Shown here: positions 43,115 to 51,300 of the stretch, one piece after another
How the letters are laid out: each line of letters opens with the position of its first letter
Numbering within the stretch: the stretch's first letter is position 1
NCBI GenBank assembly: GCA_018816945.1
Contig: JAHIVC010000024.1
Location: 1 to 64,000 of the forward strand
DNA: 64,000 nt
Origin: Bacteroidota bacterium
GTDB taxonomy: Bacteria > Bacteroidota > Bacteroidia > Bacteroidales > GCA-2711565
Direction of reading: 5' to 3'
Program-made: the position numbers and the translations under genes
Notes under the pieces: model-generated
The model's database searches: none
The model's input: only the letters and a program-made list of their open reading frames with translations
Told to the model about the DNA's origin: nothing

Positions 43115-43240
43115 ATGAAGAAAAATATAATAATAATCCTGCTCTTGGTTTTTACCTCTATTTGCTTTTCGTCGTGTAAAACTGCTCAAAAATGCCCTGC
43201 TTATGGCGATTACTCTCAATACAAGACTCTTAAGCGCTAA
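43115..43240 (+). CDS. small lipoprotein (41 residues)
   Basis: This short gene lies in the gap between ung and the peptidase. It encodes a hydrophobic signal (MKKNIIIILLLVFTSICFSSC) whose FSSC cysteine (residue 21) fits a lipoprotein cleavage site, then ~20 residues (KTAQKCPAYGDYSQ and after). The 'CPAYG' pattern resembles small lipoproteins I have seen in this phylum, but I cannot name a function. Its frame ends cleanly at TAA. Confidence 0.55.
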   Translation: MKKNIIIILLLVFTSICFSSCKTAQKCPAYGDYSQYKTLKR

Positions 43241-43339
43241 AGTGTTTTGTTATCTTCCCTTAATATTTGTGTTTCATCGTTTATAATCAGCTATTCGTAG
43301 AAATCCCTTATGTGCTTAAATTTTTCTATTCAAAGTTCT

Positions 43340-43347
43340 TATATTTG
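43340..43347 (+). promoter_or_regulatory. candidate promoter -7 box of the C1 peptidase gene
   Basis: TATATTTG matches TAnnTTTG and lies 40 bases before the start codon. No clear -33 TTG is found 19 bases upstream, so support is from one box only. Confidence 0.3.
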
Positions 43348-43387
43348 TTAGGAATATTTAGTTCAATTTTAAATCAACCATAAAACT

Positions 43388-44554
43388 ATGAAAATCCAAA
43401 AAGTATTTATCCTACTTACATTATCATTGGTAATGAGCATTCCGCTTAGTGCTCAAAGTAAGGATCAGAAAAAAGAATCTACAAATTTGATTAAGTTCGA
43501 AAACCTTATTCAGCTTAAAGCAACAAAAGTAAAGAGTCAGGACAGGACAGGTACCTGTTGGAATTTTGCTACAACCTCATTCCTTGAATCCGAATTACTA
43601 AGAATGGGCAAAGGCGATTTTGATCTTTCAGAAATGTACATAGTGCGCCACACTTACCCCCGAAAAGCAAAAACTTACTTAAGATACCACGGTTTGAATA
43701 ACCTGGCTCAAGGCGGACAGGCACATGATGTTATAGATACCTGGCGCGAATTTGGCATTGTACCCGATGAGGTTTATCCCGGCTTCCAATTGGGATATAA
43801 TACACATAACCATGGCGAATTGGATGCTTTAGTAAAAGCTTTTACAGATGTAGTAATGGCTCGAAAAACAGGTACCATTACTCCTGTTTGGGAAAAAGCT
43901 TTGGGTGGAATATTAGACGCTTATTTAGGCGATGATCCTACTTCGTTCGATTACAAAGGGAAAACATATACTCCAAAATCTTTTGCAGCGGAGCTGGGGA
44001 TTAATCCTGATGATTATATTGAATTTACTTCCTATAGCGTATATCCAATGTGGGAAAAAGTAAATGTTGAAATTCCTGATAACTGGTCGAATGGGTTATA
44101 TTATAATGTACCACTCGATGATTTTATGAATATCATGTATAATTCTTTGGAAAAAGGCTATACTGTTGCATGGGACGGTGATGTAAGCGATAAATATTGT
44201 TCAACTACTGCCGGAGCTGCCATTGTTCCAACTGATGAACACAGCGAAGCAAATGGACCCATTCTTGATTTTCTAAAGCAATTACACAAACAAAGGCCAA
44301 TAGATCAAAAAGAAAGAGATCAGGCATTTTATGTGTATCAAACAACGGATGATCACTTAATGCACTTGACTGGTGTAGCTAAAGATCAAAATGGTGCCAA
44401 ATATTTTCTAACAAAAAATTCGCATGGTACTGCTCGTGGATTTGATGGATATTTATACATGTCTGATTCTTTCGTAAGACTTAGAACAGTTGCTTTTATG
44501 GTGCATAAAGATGCAGTTCCAACAGCAATTAAAACCAAACTTGGAATAAAATGA
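43388..44554 (+). CDS. secreted C1-family cysteine peptidase (bleomycin hydrolase/PepC-like)
   Basis: This 388-residue protein has a signal peptide (about 1-23). Papain-type catalytic residues align: Gln51 and Cys57 in QDRTGTCWNFA, His324 in DDHLMHLTGVA, and Asn345 in TKNSHG. The long spacing between Cys and His, and its TTSFLESELL helix, match the bleomycin hydrolase/aminopeptidase C family. Unlike the usual cytoplasmic PepC, this one is exported, so it probably trims peptides in the periplasm or outside. Confidence 0.87.
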   Translation: MKIQKVFILLTLSLVMSIPLSAQSKDQKKESTNLIKFENLIQLKATKVKSQDRTGTCWNFATTSFLESELLRMGKGDFDLSEMYIVRHTYPRKAKTYLRYHGLNNLAQGGQAHDVIDTWREFGIVPDEVYPGFQLGYNTHNHGELDALVKAFTDVVMARKTGTITPVWEKALGGILDAYLGDDPTSFDYKGKTYTPKSFAAELGINPDDYIEFTSYSVYPMWEKVNVEIPDNWSNGLYYNVPLDDFMNIMYNSLEKGYTVAWDGDVSDKYCSTTAGAAIVPTDEHSEANGPILDFLKQLHKQRPIDQKERDQAFYVYQTTDDHLMHLTGVAKDQNGAKYFLTKNSHGTARGFDGYLYMSDSFVRLRTVAFMVHKDAVPTAIKTKLGIK

Positions 44555-44556
44555 AC

Positions 44557-44737
44557 TACCTCGCAGCAAGCTGTCGAGGTATCAATTTGGAAATTCTTTT
44601 TATTGACGATGCAAGCATCGGAGTACCTGCCTGCGCAGGCAGGTTAAACTCATTTATCCCGATACGCTGCGCTATCGGGATTCGTTCATCTTACAGATTT
44701 CAATTCACTACGTTTTTGAAATCTGAGTTTCACGAAT
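44557..44737. repeat. cluster of five palindromes
   Basis: The convergent gap holds five hairpin-forming units. (1) TACCTCGCAGC/GCTGtCGAGGTA around AA (44557-44581). (2) CGATGC-AA-GCATCG (44607-44620). (3) CCTGCCTGCGCAGGCAGG (44626-44643). (4) CCCGATA/TATCGGG with an 8-base middle (44658-44679). (5) CAGATTTCAA/TTGAAATCTG (44694-44703 and 44716-44725) flanked by ATTCGT/ACGAAT. A small open frame across it is an artefact of these units. They might act as terminators, but no T tract follows. Confidence 0.65.
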
Positions 44738-44758
44738 AAATTTGAAACAGGTTGGTTG

Positions 44759-45517
44759 CTAAATAATTTGTGTAGATGATTTTGGCAACCAACCTACACT
44801 TCCGTTTGCAATTCTGATTTCGTACCAGCTGTCCAGTTCATCAGAAATATAAATTTTGGTTCCTTCATGTATCACAAATAAATCAACACTGTTTTTATTA
44901 GGCGAACTTTTAACAGTTACCGTTTGTTGAAATATGATCGCCTCTTTTTGAGCTACAGAGTAGTGATATTTTTGATAAGAAAGTGCAAAAGAAAATAGTG
45001 TTATAAACAGGCTTATCGCGCCAATAGTAAAAAATAATTTCTTAATAAAACGGATACCTGAAAGAAAATAAATGGTGCTGAAAAATAAAAAGATTATGAA
45101 TAAACCAATACTTATTCTGGCCCATCCATTTGCCGAAAACATATTGTAAAAATTATTCCACCATGTTTTTAGAAAAATCTCAGGAACGTTCTCAATATTA
45201 TCTATAATTCTACTATTTGCTACATTTAAATTGTATTGAATATCCTCATCGTTGGGCTTGAGCTTTTTCGCCTTTTCGTAGAACAGAATGGCTGATGGTA
45301 GATCATTTAATTTGAAGTACGAATTTCCTTTATTGTAATAAATTTCAGCCGATTCAAAACCGGTTTCCAGAATTAAGTTGTAGCTGATGATGGCTTCGTG
45401 ATATAATCCTTCATTATATTGTTGTTCGGCCTTAATAAGTAAAGCATCATTATCGGTTTGGGAGAACCCAATCAGGGTAAATCCAAAAATAAATAATATG
45501 ACCAGCAATCGTTTCAT
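44759..45517 (-). CDS. batE: BatE: TPR and SH3-type membrane protein of the aerotolerance cluster
   Basis: This 252-residue protein has a signal sequence, TPR repeats (about 25-95: EQQYNEGLYHEAIISYNLIL, SYFKLNDLPSAILFYEKA), two membrane spans (about 130-180) and a C-terminal bacterial SH3-like domain (VTVKSSPNKNSVDLFVIHEG, WYEIRIANGSVGWLP). This architecture and the last place in the operon fit BatE. The Bat system was linked to aerotolerance in Bacteroides; its molecular role is not settled. Confidence 0.8.
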   Translation of the reverse strand: MKRLLVILFIFGFTLIGFSQTDNDALLIKAEQQYNEGLYHEAIISYNLILETGFESAEIYYNKGNSYFKLNDLPSAILFYEKAKKLKPNDEDIQYNLNVANSRIIDNIENVPEIFLKTWWNNFYNMFSANGWARISIGLFIIFLFFSTIYFLSGIRFIKKLFFTIGAISLFITLFSFALSYQKYHYSVAQKEAIIFQQTVTVKSSPNKNSVDLFVIHEGTKIYISDELDSWYEIRIANGSVGWLPKSSTQII

Positions 45518-45523
45518 ATTCGT

Positions 45524-47371
45524 CTATTTTAATTCTCCTTCAATTTTACTTATTATTTCTAAGGCTTCATTGTAGATTTTTTCCATTGTTGAAGCCGGAT
45601 CACCTGGCGCAAATCGAGCAAAATCGCAATTGTCCAATGTTTCAATAAATTGTTTGGTTGTTTTTTCTTTCACTTTTCTTGTTTGAAATTTTTCTTCAAC
45701 CGTATCTTTTGAAAGTTCGGATTTTGGGATGCTGAACTTATCACTTATATAACCCCATAATGCTTGCGAAATCTCATTGTAGAATTCTCCTATATTATTT
45801 GTACCCAAGTAGGCTTGTGCATTTTTTAAGCTTCTGCGCGCAACTTTTGTTGCACGTTTATGCCGCATAAGCGACTGGTTACTGAATTTTTTCGATTGCT
45901 TTTTCCAGATCAGGATAAAAGCCAAAAATAAAACAAATGGAATAATGAGCCAAAGTACAAAAGCAAAAGTGCTGAAAAAATAATAATTGATTTTGCTCAG
46001 TAAAAACTTTCCTGTTTTGATATGTAGGATATCTGTTCCGATGTATTTAATGGCCTCTTGACTCAACCCACTGGCAACCACACCCGATTTATAATCGGCT
46101 CCCTTTTCAACCTTTATATTGAAGGTAGGGGTTTGTAGAACCTGATAAGCTTGTTTTTGAACATCAAAATAAGATAATGTTACCGGTTCGATGACAAAAT
46201 CTCCCGGATTTCTGGGGATCAGCAGATATTCAAAAGTACGCGAACCCGAAACACCATCGGTTAAACTTGTGTTTAGATTGTTTGTTATCTTGGGTTCGTA
46301 TACTTCAAAATCGGAAGGGTATTTAACGTTTAAGCGGTCGATTAATTCAATATTGCCTTTCCCTGAAATGGTTAATTTAAATGTAATTGCATCATTGGTT
46401 TTAACCTGATTGCTATTTATATTTCCACTCAAAGAAAATGATCCAACTGCACCGGAGAAATCAATAGGTTTATTAGTAGCCGGAAGTTGTTTTACTTCCA
46501 TGTTTATTGGATTTGATAAAAGAATCTTTTTAATATTTTGGGTACCTCCAAAGAATGGGTCATCAAAAAAACTGTCCAATAATGAATTTGCACTTCTTCT
46601 TTTATTTGCCTGCCTGATTTGTGCAATGCATTCCAATTCCATTGCATCAATGGTCAGGTTTCCTGATTTTTGAGGAAACAAAGCAAACTTCCGTAGTTCG
46701 GCAGTAACATATTCAACGCCATTTATGGTTTCGTTTGCTTGCCTGAATTCTTCTTGTGGATTCAAAAGATTTTTCGACCAGAACCCTTGAAAACTCGATA
46801 ATTTATTAATTCCTATTTGGGCAATGGGAACCTTCGTATAAATTTTATAAGTCAGGATGACCTGTTCACCCAAGTAAGGGTTTTTCTTATCAACCGTAGC
46901 CCTAATAAACAAATCATTTTCATTTATTTGAGAAAGTCCTTCTTGCTCATCAGAACCTTGATTTTTCGGAGCACCTGTATTGTTTTGTGCGGGTTGTTTA
47001 CTAACGTGTACCGTTAATTCTTTGGTCTCATAATCTTTGCCATCAATCGTGATTTTTGCAGGCGGAATGGTAAAATCCCCTTCCTTATCTGCCCTTAAGT
47101 AGTAAGTATATATGATAGACATCGATTGAGACATCTTACCATTAATGTTTGAATATGATGAATTTGTTGAGATATTGGGTCCGGATAATACGCTTAGTCC
47201 TTTAAAATAGGGTCCAATGAAATTTGTCCCTTGCTGATTTGCGATAAACCGAATCATAAACTGTTCACCAACGGCAACATTGGTTTGCCCACTTGCCTCA
47301 AAAGTAACCTGAGAATAGCTTCCCAGATTCATCATTAAAACAAATAAAATAAGTGACAGTCTTCTTTTCAT
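45524..47371 (-). CDS. batD: BatD: aerotolerance protein
   Basis: This 615-residue protein has a signal peptide (to about 20), then beta-sandwich domains with the BatD pattern (VAVGEQFMIRFIANQQG, SLSGNINSNQVKTNDAITFKL) and a membrane span near 470. The ~120-residue C-terminal part is cytoplasmic and helical (VARRSLKNAQAYLGT, FYNEISQALWGYISDKF). The length and topology fit the family (Pfam BatD). It is 6 bases upstream of batE. Confidence 0.87.
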   Translation of the reverse strand: MKRRLSLILFVLMMNLGSYSQVTFEASGQTNVAVGEQFMIRFIANQQGTNFIGPYFKGLSVLSGPNISTNSSYSNINGKMSQSMSIIYTYYLRADKEGDFTIPPAKITIDGKDYETKELTVHVSKQPAQNNTGAPKNQGSDEQEGLSQINENDLFIRATVDKKNPYLGEQVILTYKIYTKVPIAQIGINKLSSFQGFWSKNLLNPQEEFRQANETINGVEYVTAELRKFALFPQKSGNLTIDAMELECIAQIRQANKRRSANSLLDSFFDDPFFGGTQNIKKILLSNPINMEVKQLPATNKPIDFSGAVGSFSLSGNINSNQVKTNDAITFKLTISGKGNIELIDRLNVKYPSDFEVYEPKITNNLNTSLTDGVSGSRTFEYLLIPRNPGDFVIEPVTLSYFDVQKQAYQVLQTPTFNIKVEKGADYKSGVVASGLSQEAIKYIGTDILHIKTGKFLLSKINYYFFSTFAFVLWLIIPFVLFLAFILIWKKQSKKFSNQSLMRHKRATKVARRSLKNAQAYLGTNNIGEFYNEISQALWGYISDKFSIPKSELSKDTVEEKFQTRKVKEKTTKQFIETLDNCDFARFAPGDPASTMEKIYNEALEIISKIEGELK

Positions 47372-47409
47372 CGTGCTTTTTATCTTTGCAAAATTAAGAA
47401 TTTATATTA

Positions 47410-48138
47410 CTACCAATCCTTTTCAATTTTTATCGCCTTAGAATTTTTTGCCTGTTCTTTTTTAAGCTTTTCTAAGGTTTTCTTTTCCTTATCTTTCAAA
47501 GCTTCCAACATACGCTCTGCATCTTTTTTTGAGATCTGTTTTGATTGAGGTTGCTGATTATTTTCATCTTTTTGATCTTGTTTCTGATCTTGTTGGTCCT
47601 GCTTGTCTTTTTGATCCTGATCCTGTTTTTGATCTTCTTTCGGTTGATCCTTATCTTTATTCTTGTCCTGGTCCTTGTTATCTTGCTGATCTTGTTTCTT
47701 CTCTTCTTCCTCCTTTAGTTTTTGTTTGGCATATTCCAAATTATATTTGGTGTCCATGTCATTCGGGTTATTTCTTAATGCATGTTTATAGGCCTCAATA
47801 CTTTCTTTGTATTTGTCCGATTCTAATAACGAATTCCCAAGGTTATGGTAAACTTCAGATTTTTGGCCATTATCAGTTATCTTCTCTCTGATACGGTCAA
47901 ATACCTGGGCCGATTCATCGTAATTTTTTTGTGAATAAAGTGCATCACCCAAATTAAACTCTCCTTTGAAGGAATTATTATTTATTTCCAAAGATTTTCT
48001 GTAATTGATTTCTGCCTCTTTAAAATCGCCTTTTTTAAATTGACTGTTTCCCTTTCGAATGAGCTTGACTTCATTTTGAGAAAAGCCTGCTAGTGTCGAA
48101 CATATTAAAAAGATTATGATAGTAAATTGTTTCATCAT
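47410..48138 (-). CDS. batC: BatC: TPR protein with Lys/Asp/Gln-rich tail
   Basis: This 242-residue protein has a signal peptide (about 1-20) and three TPR units (about 22-140: FKKGDFKEAEINYRKSLEI, YSQKNYDESAQVFDRI, ESDKYKESIEAYKHAL). The tail from about residue 145 is almost only Lys, Asp, Gln and Glu, then a short helix. That tail is encoded by slippery GATCAA-like repeats (about 47540-47710). It is 38 bases upstream of batD; its own upstream gap to batB contains a word array. Confidence 0.8.
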   Translation of the reverse strand: MMKQFTIIIFLICSTLAGFSQNEVKLIRKGNSQFKKGDFKEAEINYRKSLEINNNSFKGEFNLGDALYSQKNYDESAQVFDRIREKITDNGQKSEVYHNLGNSLLESDKYKESIEAYKHALRNNPNDMDTKYNLEYAKQKLKEEEEKKQDQQDNKDQDKNKDKDQPKEDQKQDQDQKDKQDQQDQKQDQKDENNQQPQSKQISKKDAERMLEALKDKEKKTLEKLKKEQAKNSKAIKIEKDW

Positions 48139-48153
48139 TTATTATTTTAAAAT

Positions 48154-48239
48154 TTTGAATGTAGTATGTTCAATTTAAAATTTAAAAGTCTTTTATTTTT
48201 TCTGCATTCTACATTGGAAAATCTACATTTTACATTTTT
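48154..48239. repeat. inverted word array between batC and batB
   Basis: The left part contains GAATGTAGTATGTTC (48157-48171). The right part (48202-48239) contains GCATTCTACATT, ATCTACATT and TTACATT, the complementary words in inverted orientation. There is no cargo gene. It interrupts the otherwise tightly packed bat operon. Confidence 0.5.
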
Positions 48240-48248
48240 GTCTTAATT

Positions 48249-49274
48249 TTACTCAAATAGTTTAATTCGATCTGCCCATTTGCTTTTTCTTTCAACAATG
48301 ATGAATTCAAAAACTAATAAGAATAATGTTATTACGATAAAATATTGAAAGCGATCTTCGTAATCCGAAAATGATTGTGTTTCAAATTCCGATTTTTCAA
48401 GCTTGTCAATTTCTTCAAATATTTTATCAAGTCCGGCTTGTGAATTATTTGCCCGAACATAATAACCATGTCCGGCTGCAGCAATTTGTTGCAACATTGT
48501 TTCATTAAGCCTTGTGGTAATTATATTATCCTCATTGTCTTTTTTGTATCCGGAGATTTCACCATTGGTATAATTCGGAATCGGGCCTCCTTCAGGTAAT
48601 CCCATACCAATGGTGTAAACAGTAATTCCTGCCTCCACCGCATTTTTCGTTTCGTCCAAAGCATCTCCTTCATGATTTTCTCCATCCGAGATAATCACAA
48701 TGGCTTTATTATGATTATTTTCTGAAAATGATTTGATTGCCAGTGCCACGGCTTCACCGATTGCTGTACCTTGAACGGGCATAATATCAGGACTTATTGA
48801 CGAAAGGAACATTTTAGCTGCTGCATAGTCGGATGTAATTGGAAGTTGCGTGTACGCATGACCGGCAAACACAATAATACCAATTCGGTCGCCTTTTAGT
48901 TTGTCGATTAAATTTGAAATGGCCTGCTTTGATGCCTGTAAACGATTTGGTTTGATATCTTGTGCCAACATACTGTTTGAAACATCCAGCGCAATCATGA
49001 TATCAATCCCTTTACGTTCGGCTTTTTCAACCTTGGAACCAATTTGCGGATTGGCTATGGCAATCACCAATGATCCTAAAGCGAATAAAATGAATAAAAA
49101 TTTAATGAGTGGTCGGCTTGCCGACCGCTGGGGCATCAGCTTTGCAATAAGATTTACATCACCCATGCGGGCAATGGCTTTTCTTTTCCAATAACTCATC
49201 ATCATGTATAAAATGATAAATATCGGAATCATCAAAAATGCATATAAAAATGTTATATTTTCAAACCTGATCAT
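48249..49274 (-). CDS. batB: BatB: von Willebrand factor A domain membrane protein
   Basis: This 341-residue protein has membrane spans near residues 8-28 and 55-75 and at the C-terminus (about 310-330). The VWA domain begins with the metal-site DVSNSMLAQD (about 95-105), a DxSxS MIDAS motif. The segment QRSASRPLIK (about 49-58) is encoded by a perfect palindrome (49111-49126). It partners batA 9 bases upstream. Confidence 0.87.
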   Translation of the reverse strand: MIRFENITFLYAFLMIPIFIILYMMMSYWKRKAIARMGDVNLIAKLMPQRSASRPLIKFLFILFALGSLVIAIANPQIGSKVEKAERKGIDIMIALDVSNSMLAQDIKPNRLQASKQAISNLIDKLKGDRIGIIVFAGHAYTQLPITSDYAAAKMFLSSISPDIMPVQGTAIGEAVALAIKSFSENNHNKAIVIISDGENHEGDALDETKNAVEAGITVYTIGMGLPEGGPIPNYTNGEISGYKKDNEDNIITTRLNETMLQQIAAAGHGYYVRANNSQAGLDKIFEEIDKLEKSEFETQSFSDYEDRFQYFIVITLFLLVFEFIIVERKSKWADRIKLFE

Positions 49275-49283
49275 TTTTCTATC

Positions 49284-50279
49284 TTATGGTATTGTTCTAA
49301 AAACAGTTTTCTTTAATAAAATTTCAAGCGAGAACAGTAAAAACGCAATTAGGGCCAAGGGAAAAAACTCTTCCGTTTTCCTTCTAAACTCGGTGACATC
49401 AATTTTTGATTTTTCCAATTGATCTATTTCAGCATAAATCGCTACAAGTTTTTCGTTACTAGTTGCCCTGAAATACTTACCATCAGTCAAGGCAGTAACC
49501 TTTTGTAACAGCTCCTCGTCAATCTTAACTTCTACATCCTGATATTGTATCCCGTAAGGAGTTTGGACCGGATAAGGAGCCATACCAATCGTTCCCACGC
49601 CAATAGTGTAAATCCTGATCCCATATAGTTTTGCAATCTCTGCAGCCGAGAGTGGATCAACAGACCCGGCATTGTTTACTCCATCAGTTAACAAAATGAT
49701 AACTTTACTGATTGCTTCACTTTCCTTCAATCGATTTACTGCGGTTGCCAAGCCATCACCTATGGCAGTTCCGTCTTCAATCATTCCGCTTTTAATGTCT
49801 TTAAAAAGATTTTTAATTACTGAATGATCTGTTGTAAGCGGACATTGAGTAAAAGTTTCACCGCTGAAAATTACCAATCCGATTCGGTCATCCGGTCGCC
49901 CATCAAAAAAATCAGAAGCAACCTTTTTTGCAGCTTCCAGTCGATCGGGTTTCAAATCTTGTGCCAACATACTTCCTGAAACGTCCAATGCCATCACCAT
50001 GTCAATACCTTCTATTGAAACATTTTGGCTGCTGCTGCTTGATTGTGGTCGTGCCAATGCAATAATTAAAAATGCAATTGCCAATATCCTTAAAACCGGT
50101 AAGCTGTAAAACAAATAGTTTTTAAGACTCTTTCGGTGTGTTTCAAATATTGAAGTTGATGGAAATTGCAAATCGGCATGCGATTTTTTTTGATTGAACC
50201 AGAACCAAACCACTAGTAAAGGAACTACCAGCAGCAGATAAAAGTATTCAGGATTTGCAAATTCAATATTTCTCAACAT
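49284..50279 (-). CDS. batA: BatA: von Willebrand factor A domain membrane protein
   Basis: This 331-residue protein is a paralogue of BatB: membrane spans at about 12-30 and 55-75, a VWA domain with MALDVSGSMLAQD (MIDAS) from about 95, and a last span near 305-325. Conserved stretches such as DRIGLVIFSGETFTQCPLT match BatB closely, consistent with an ancient tandem duplication. It is 2 bases downstream of the BatD-like gene. Confidence 0.87.
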   Translation of the reverse strand: MLRNIEFANPEYFYLLLVVPLLVVWFWFNQKKSHADLQFPSTSIFETHRKSLKNYLFYSLPVLRILAIAFLIIALARPQSSSSSQNVSIEGIDMVMALDVSGSMLAQDLKPDRLEAAKKVASDFFDGRPDDRIGLVIFSGETFTQCPLTTDHSVIKNLFKDIKSGMIEDGTAIGDGLATAVNRLKESEAISKVIILLTDGVNNAGSVDPLSAAEIAKLYGIRIYTIGVGTIGMAPYPVQTPYGIQYQDVEVKIDEELLQKVTALTDGKYFRATSNEKLVAIYAEIDQLEKSKIDVTEFRRKTEEFFPLALIAFLLFSLEILLKKTVFRTIP

Positions 50280-50281
50280 TT

Positions 50282-51298
50282 TTATAAGCTATTTTCGTTT
50301 TTATTTTTCTCCTTCAATAAAACAATTTCTTCCCTTTCTTTCTCAGCATTTAATTCAACGGTGATCGGTTGTATTTTTGAGGTTTGATCGACAAAAGCCT
50401 TTAAGTTTTCAAGGTTGCTATCGTTGATCCCGGCGTAAGGCTTTTCTTTCGCAAACTTTACCAAATCAGAAATGCTAAGTGCATCAGCCAGTTTTTTCTT
50501 AAGATCTTTATCAATCAGTTTTTCTTTGGCAACGATCTGATTAATTTCCTCTGAAGTCATTTCCATAGCCTCGATCCCAAATTGGTCTTCAAGATAGACC
50601 CGAATAATATCGATCAGTTCAGTATAATATTGTTTGAATTTTCCTTCCTGCCATAATTTTTTTGTCTTCAGTTGTTCAAGCTCGTTCAATGCAATAATGT
50701 GAGCGGGAATTTTAGGCTTCGGCTTTATTTTAAAAACAGGTTCTTTTTTACCTTTTCGTTTGAAATAGTAGATCAAAAATATGACCATCCCGATAATTAT
50801 AATGCCTAAAATCAACCAGGGAGCAATTTCACGCCAGGTAATCGGTGCGCCAATTGGCCCTTTAATAGGCATGATGGCTTTAGTGGTATCAACAGCCAAT
50901 GTCACAACATACAAATCCAAGCTGTTGCTTAAACTTTTCAAAAAGGCTTCATCACCGGGATTTTGATAAGTGAACTCCATTCCCGGAATTTGATAATATC
51001 CGGTATCAAAAGAAGTAATCGTAAGGTTTTGTTCGAGTTTTAATTCATTTTCGTTATTCCATAAACTATCGATGTTCGAACGATTCAGAATTTCAACCTT
51101 TGGCATTAAAAATTCTTCAAACCGTGGCCATGCGACTTTAGTATTAGGATCGATCGAAACCTGTATTTTTAAATTAATCTGATCTCCAATCAAGATAGAA
51201 TCTCTTTCGGTTGAAATGATCGGGCGCAATTCCTGAGCCCCTAATCTGAGAACAGAAAGGCTGAATAAAAATAAAAATAGTGCTATTCTTTTTTGCAT
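50282..51298 (-). CDS. short BatD-like membrane protein
   Basis: This 338-residue protein starts with a signal peptide (about 1-20) and a beta-rich domain (RPIISTERDSILIGDQINLK) resembling a truncated BatD sandwich. One membrane span lies near 158-180, followed by a cytoplasmic helical segment (ELIDIIRVYLEDQFGIEAME) like the BatD C-terminus. It is probably a partner of the DUF58 and VWA proteins. It starts 2 bases after the DUF58 gene's stop. Confidence 0.6.
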   Translation of the reverse strand: MQKRIALFLFLFSLSVLRLGAQELRPIISTERDSILIGDQINLKIQVSIDPNTKVAWPRFEEFLMPKVEILNRSNIDSLWNNENELKLEQNLTITSFDTGYYQIPGMEFTYQNPGDEAFLKSLSNSLDLYVVTLAVDTTKAIMPIKGPIGAPITWREIAPWLILGIIIIGMVIFLIYYFKRKGKKEPVFKIKPKPKIPAHIIALNELEQLKTKKLWQEGKFKQYYTELIDIIRVYLEDQFGIEAMEMTSEEINQIVAKEKLIDKDLKKKLADALSISDLVKFAKEKPYAGINDSNLENLKAFVDQTSKIQPITVELNAEKEREEIVLLKEKNKNENSL

Positions 51299-51300
51299 CT

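Noticed and set aside
44551-44739. 62-residue open frame after the C1 peptidase
   Set aside because: It runs across five palindromes and has no signal, domain or conserved look; it overlaps the peptidase stop and is best explained by the hairpin units.
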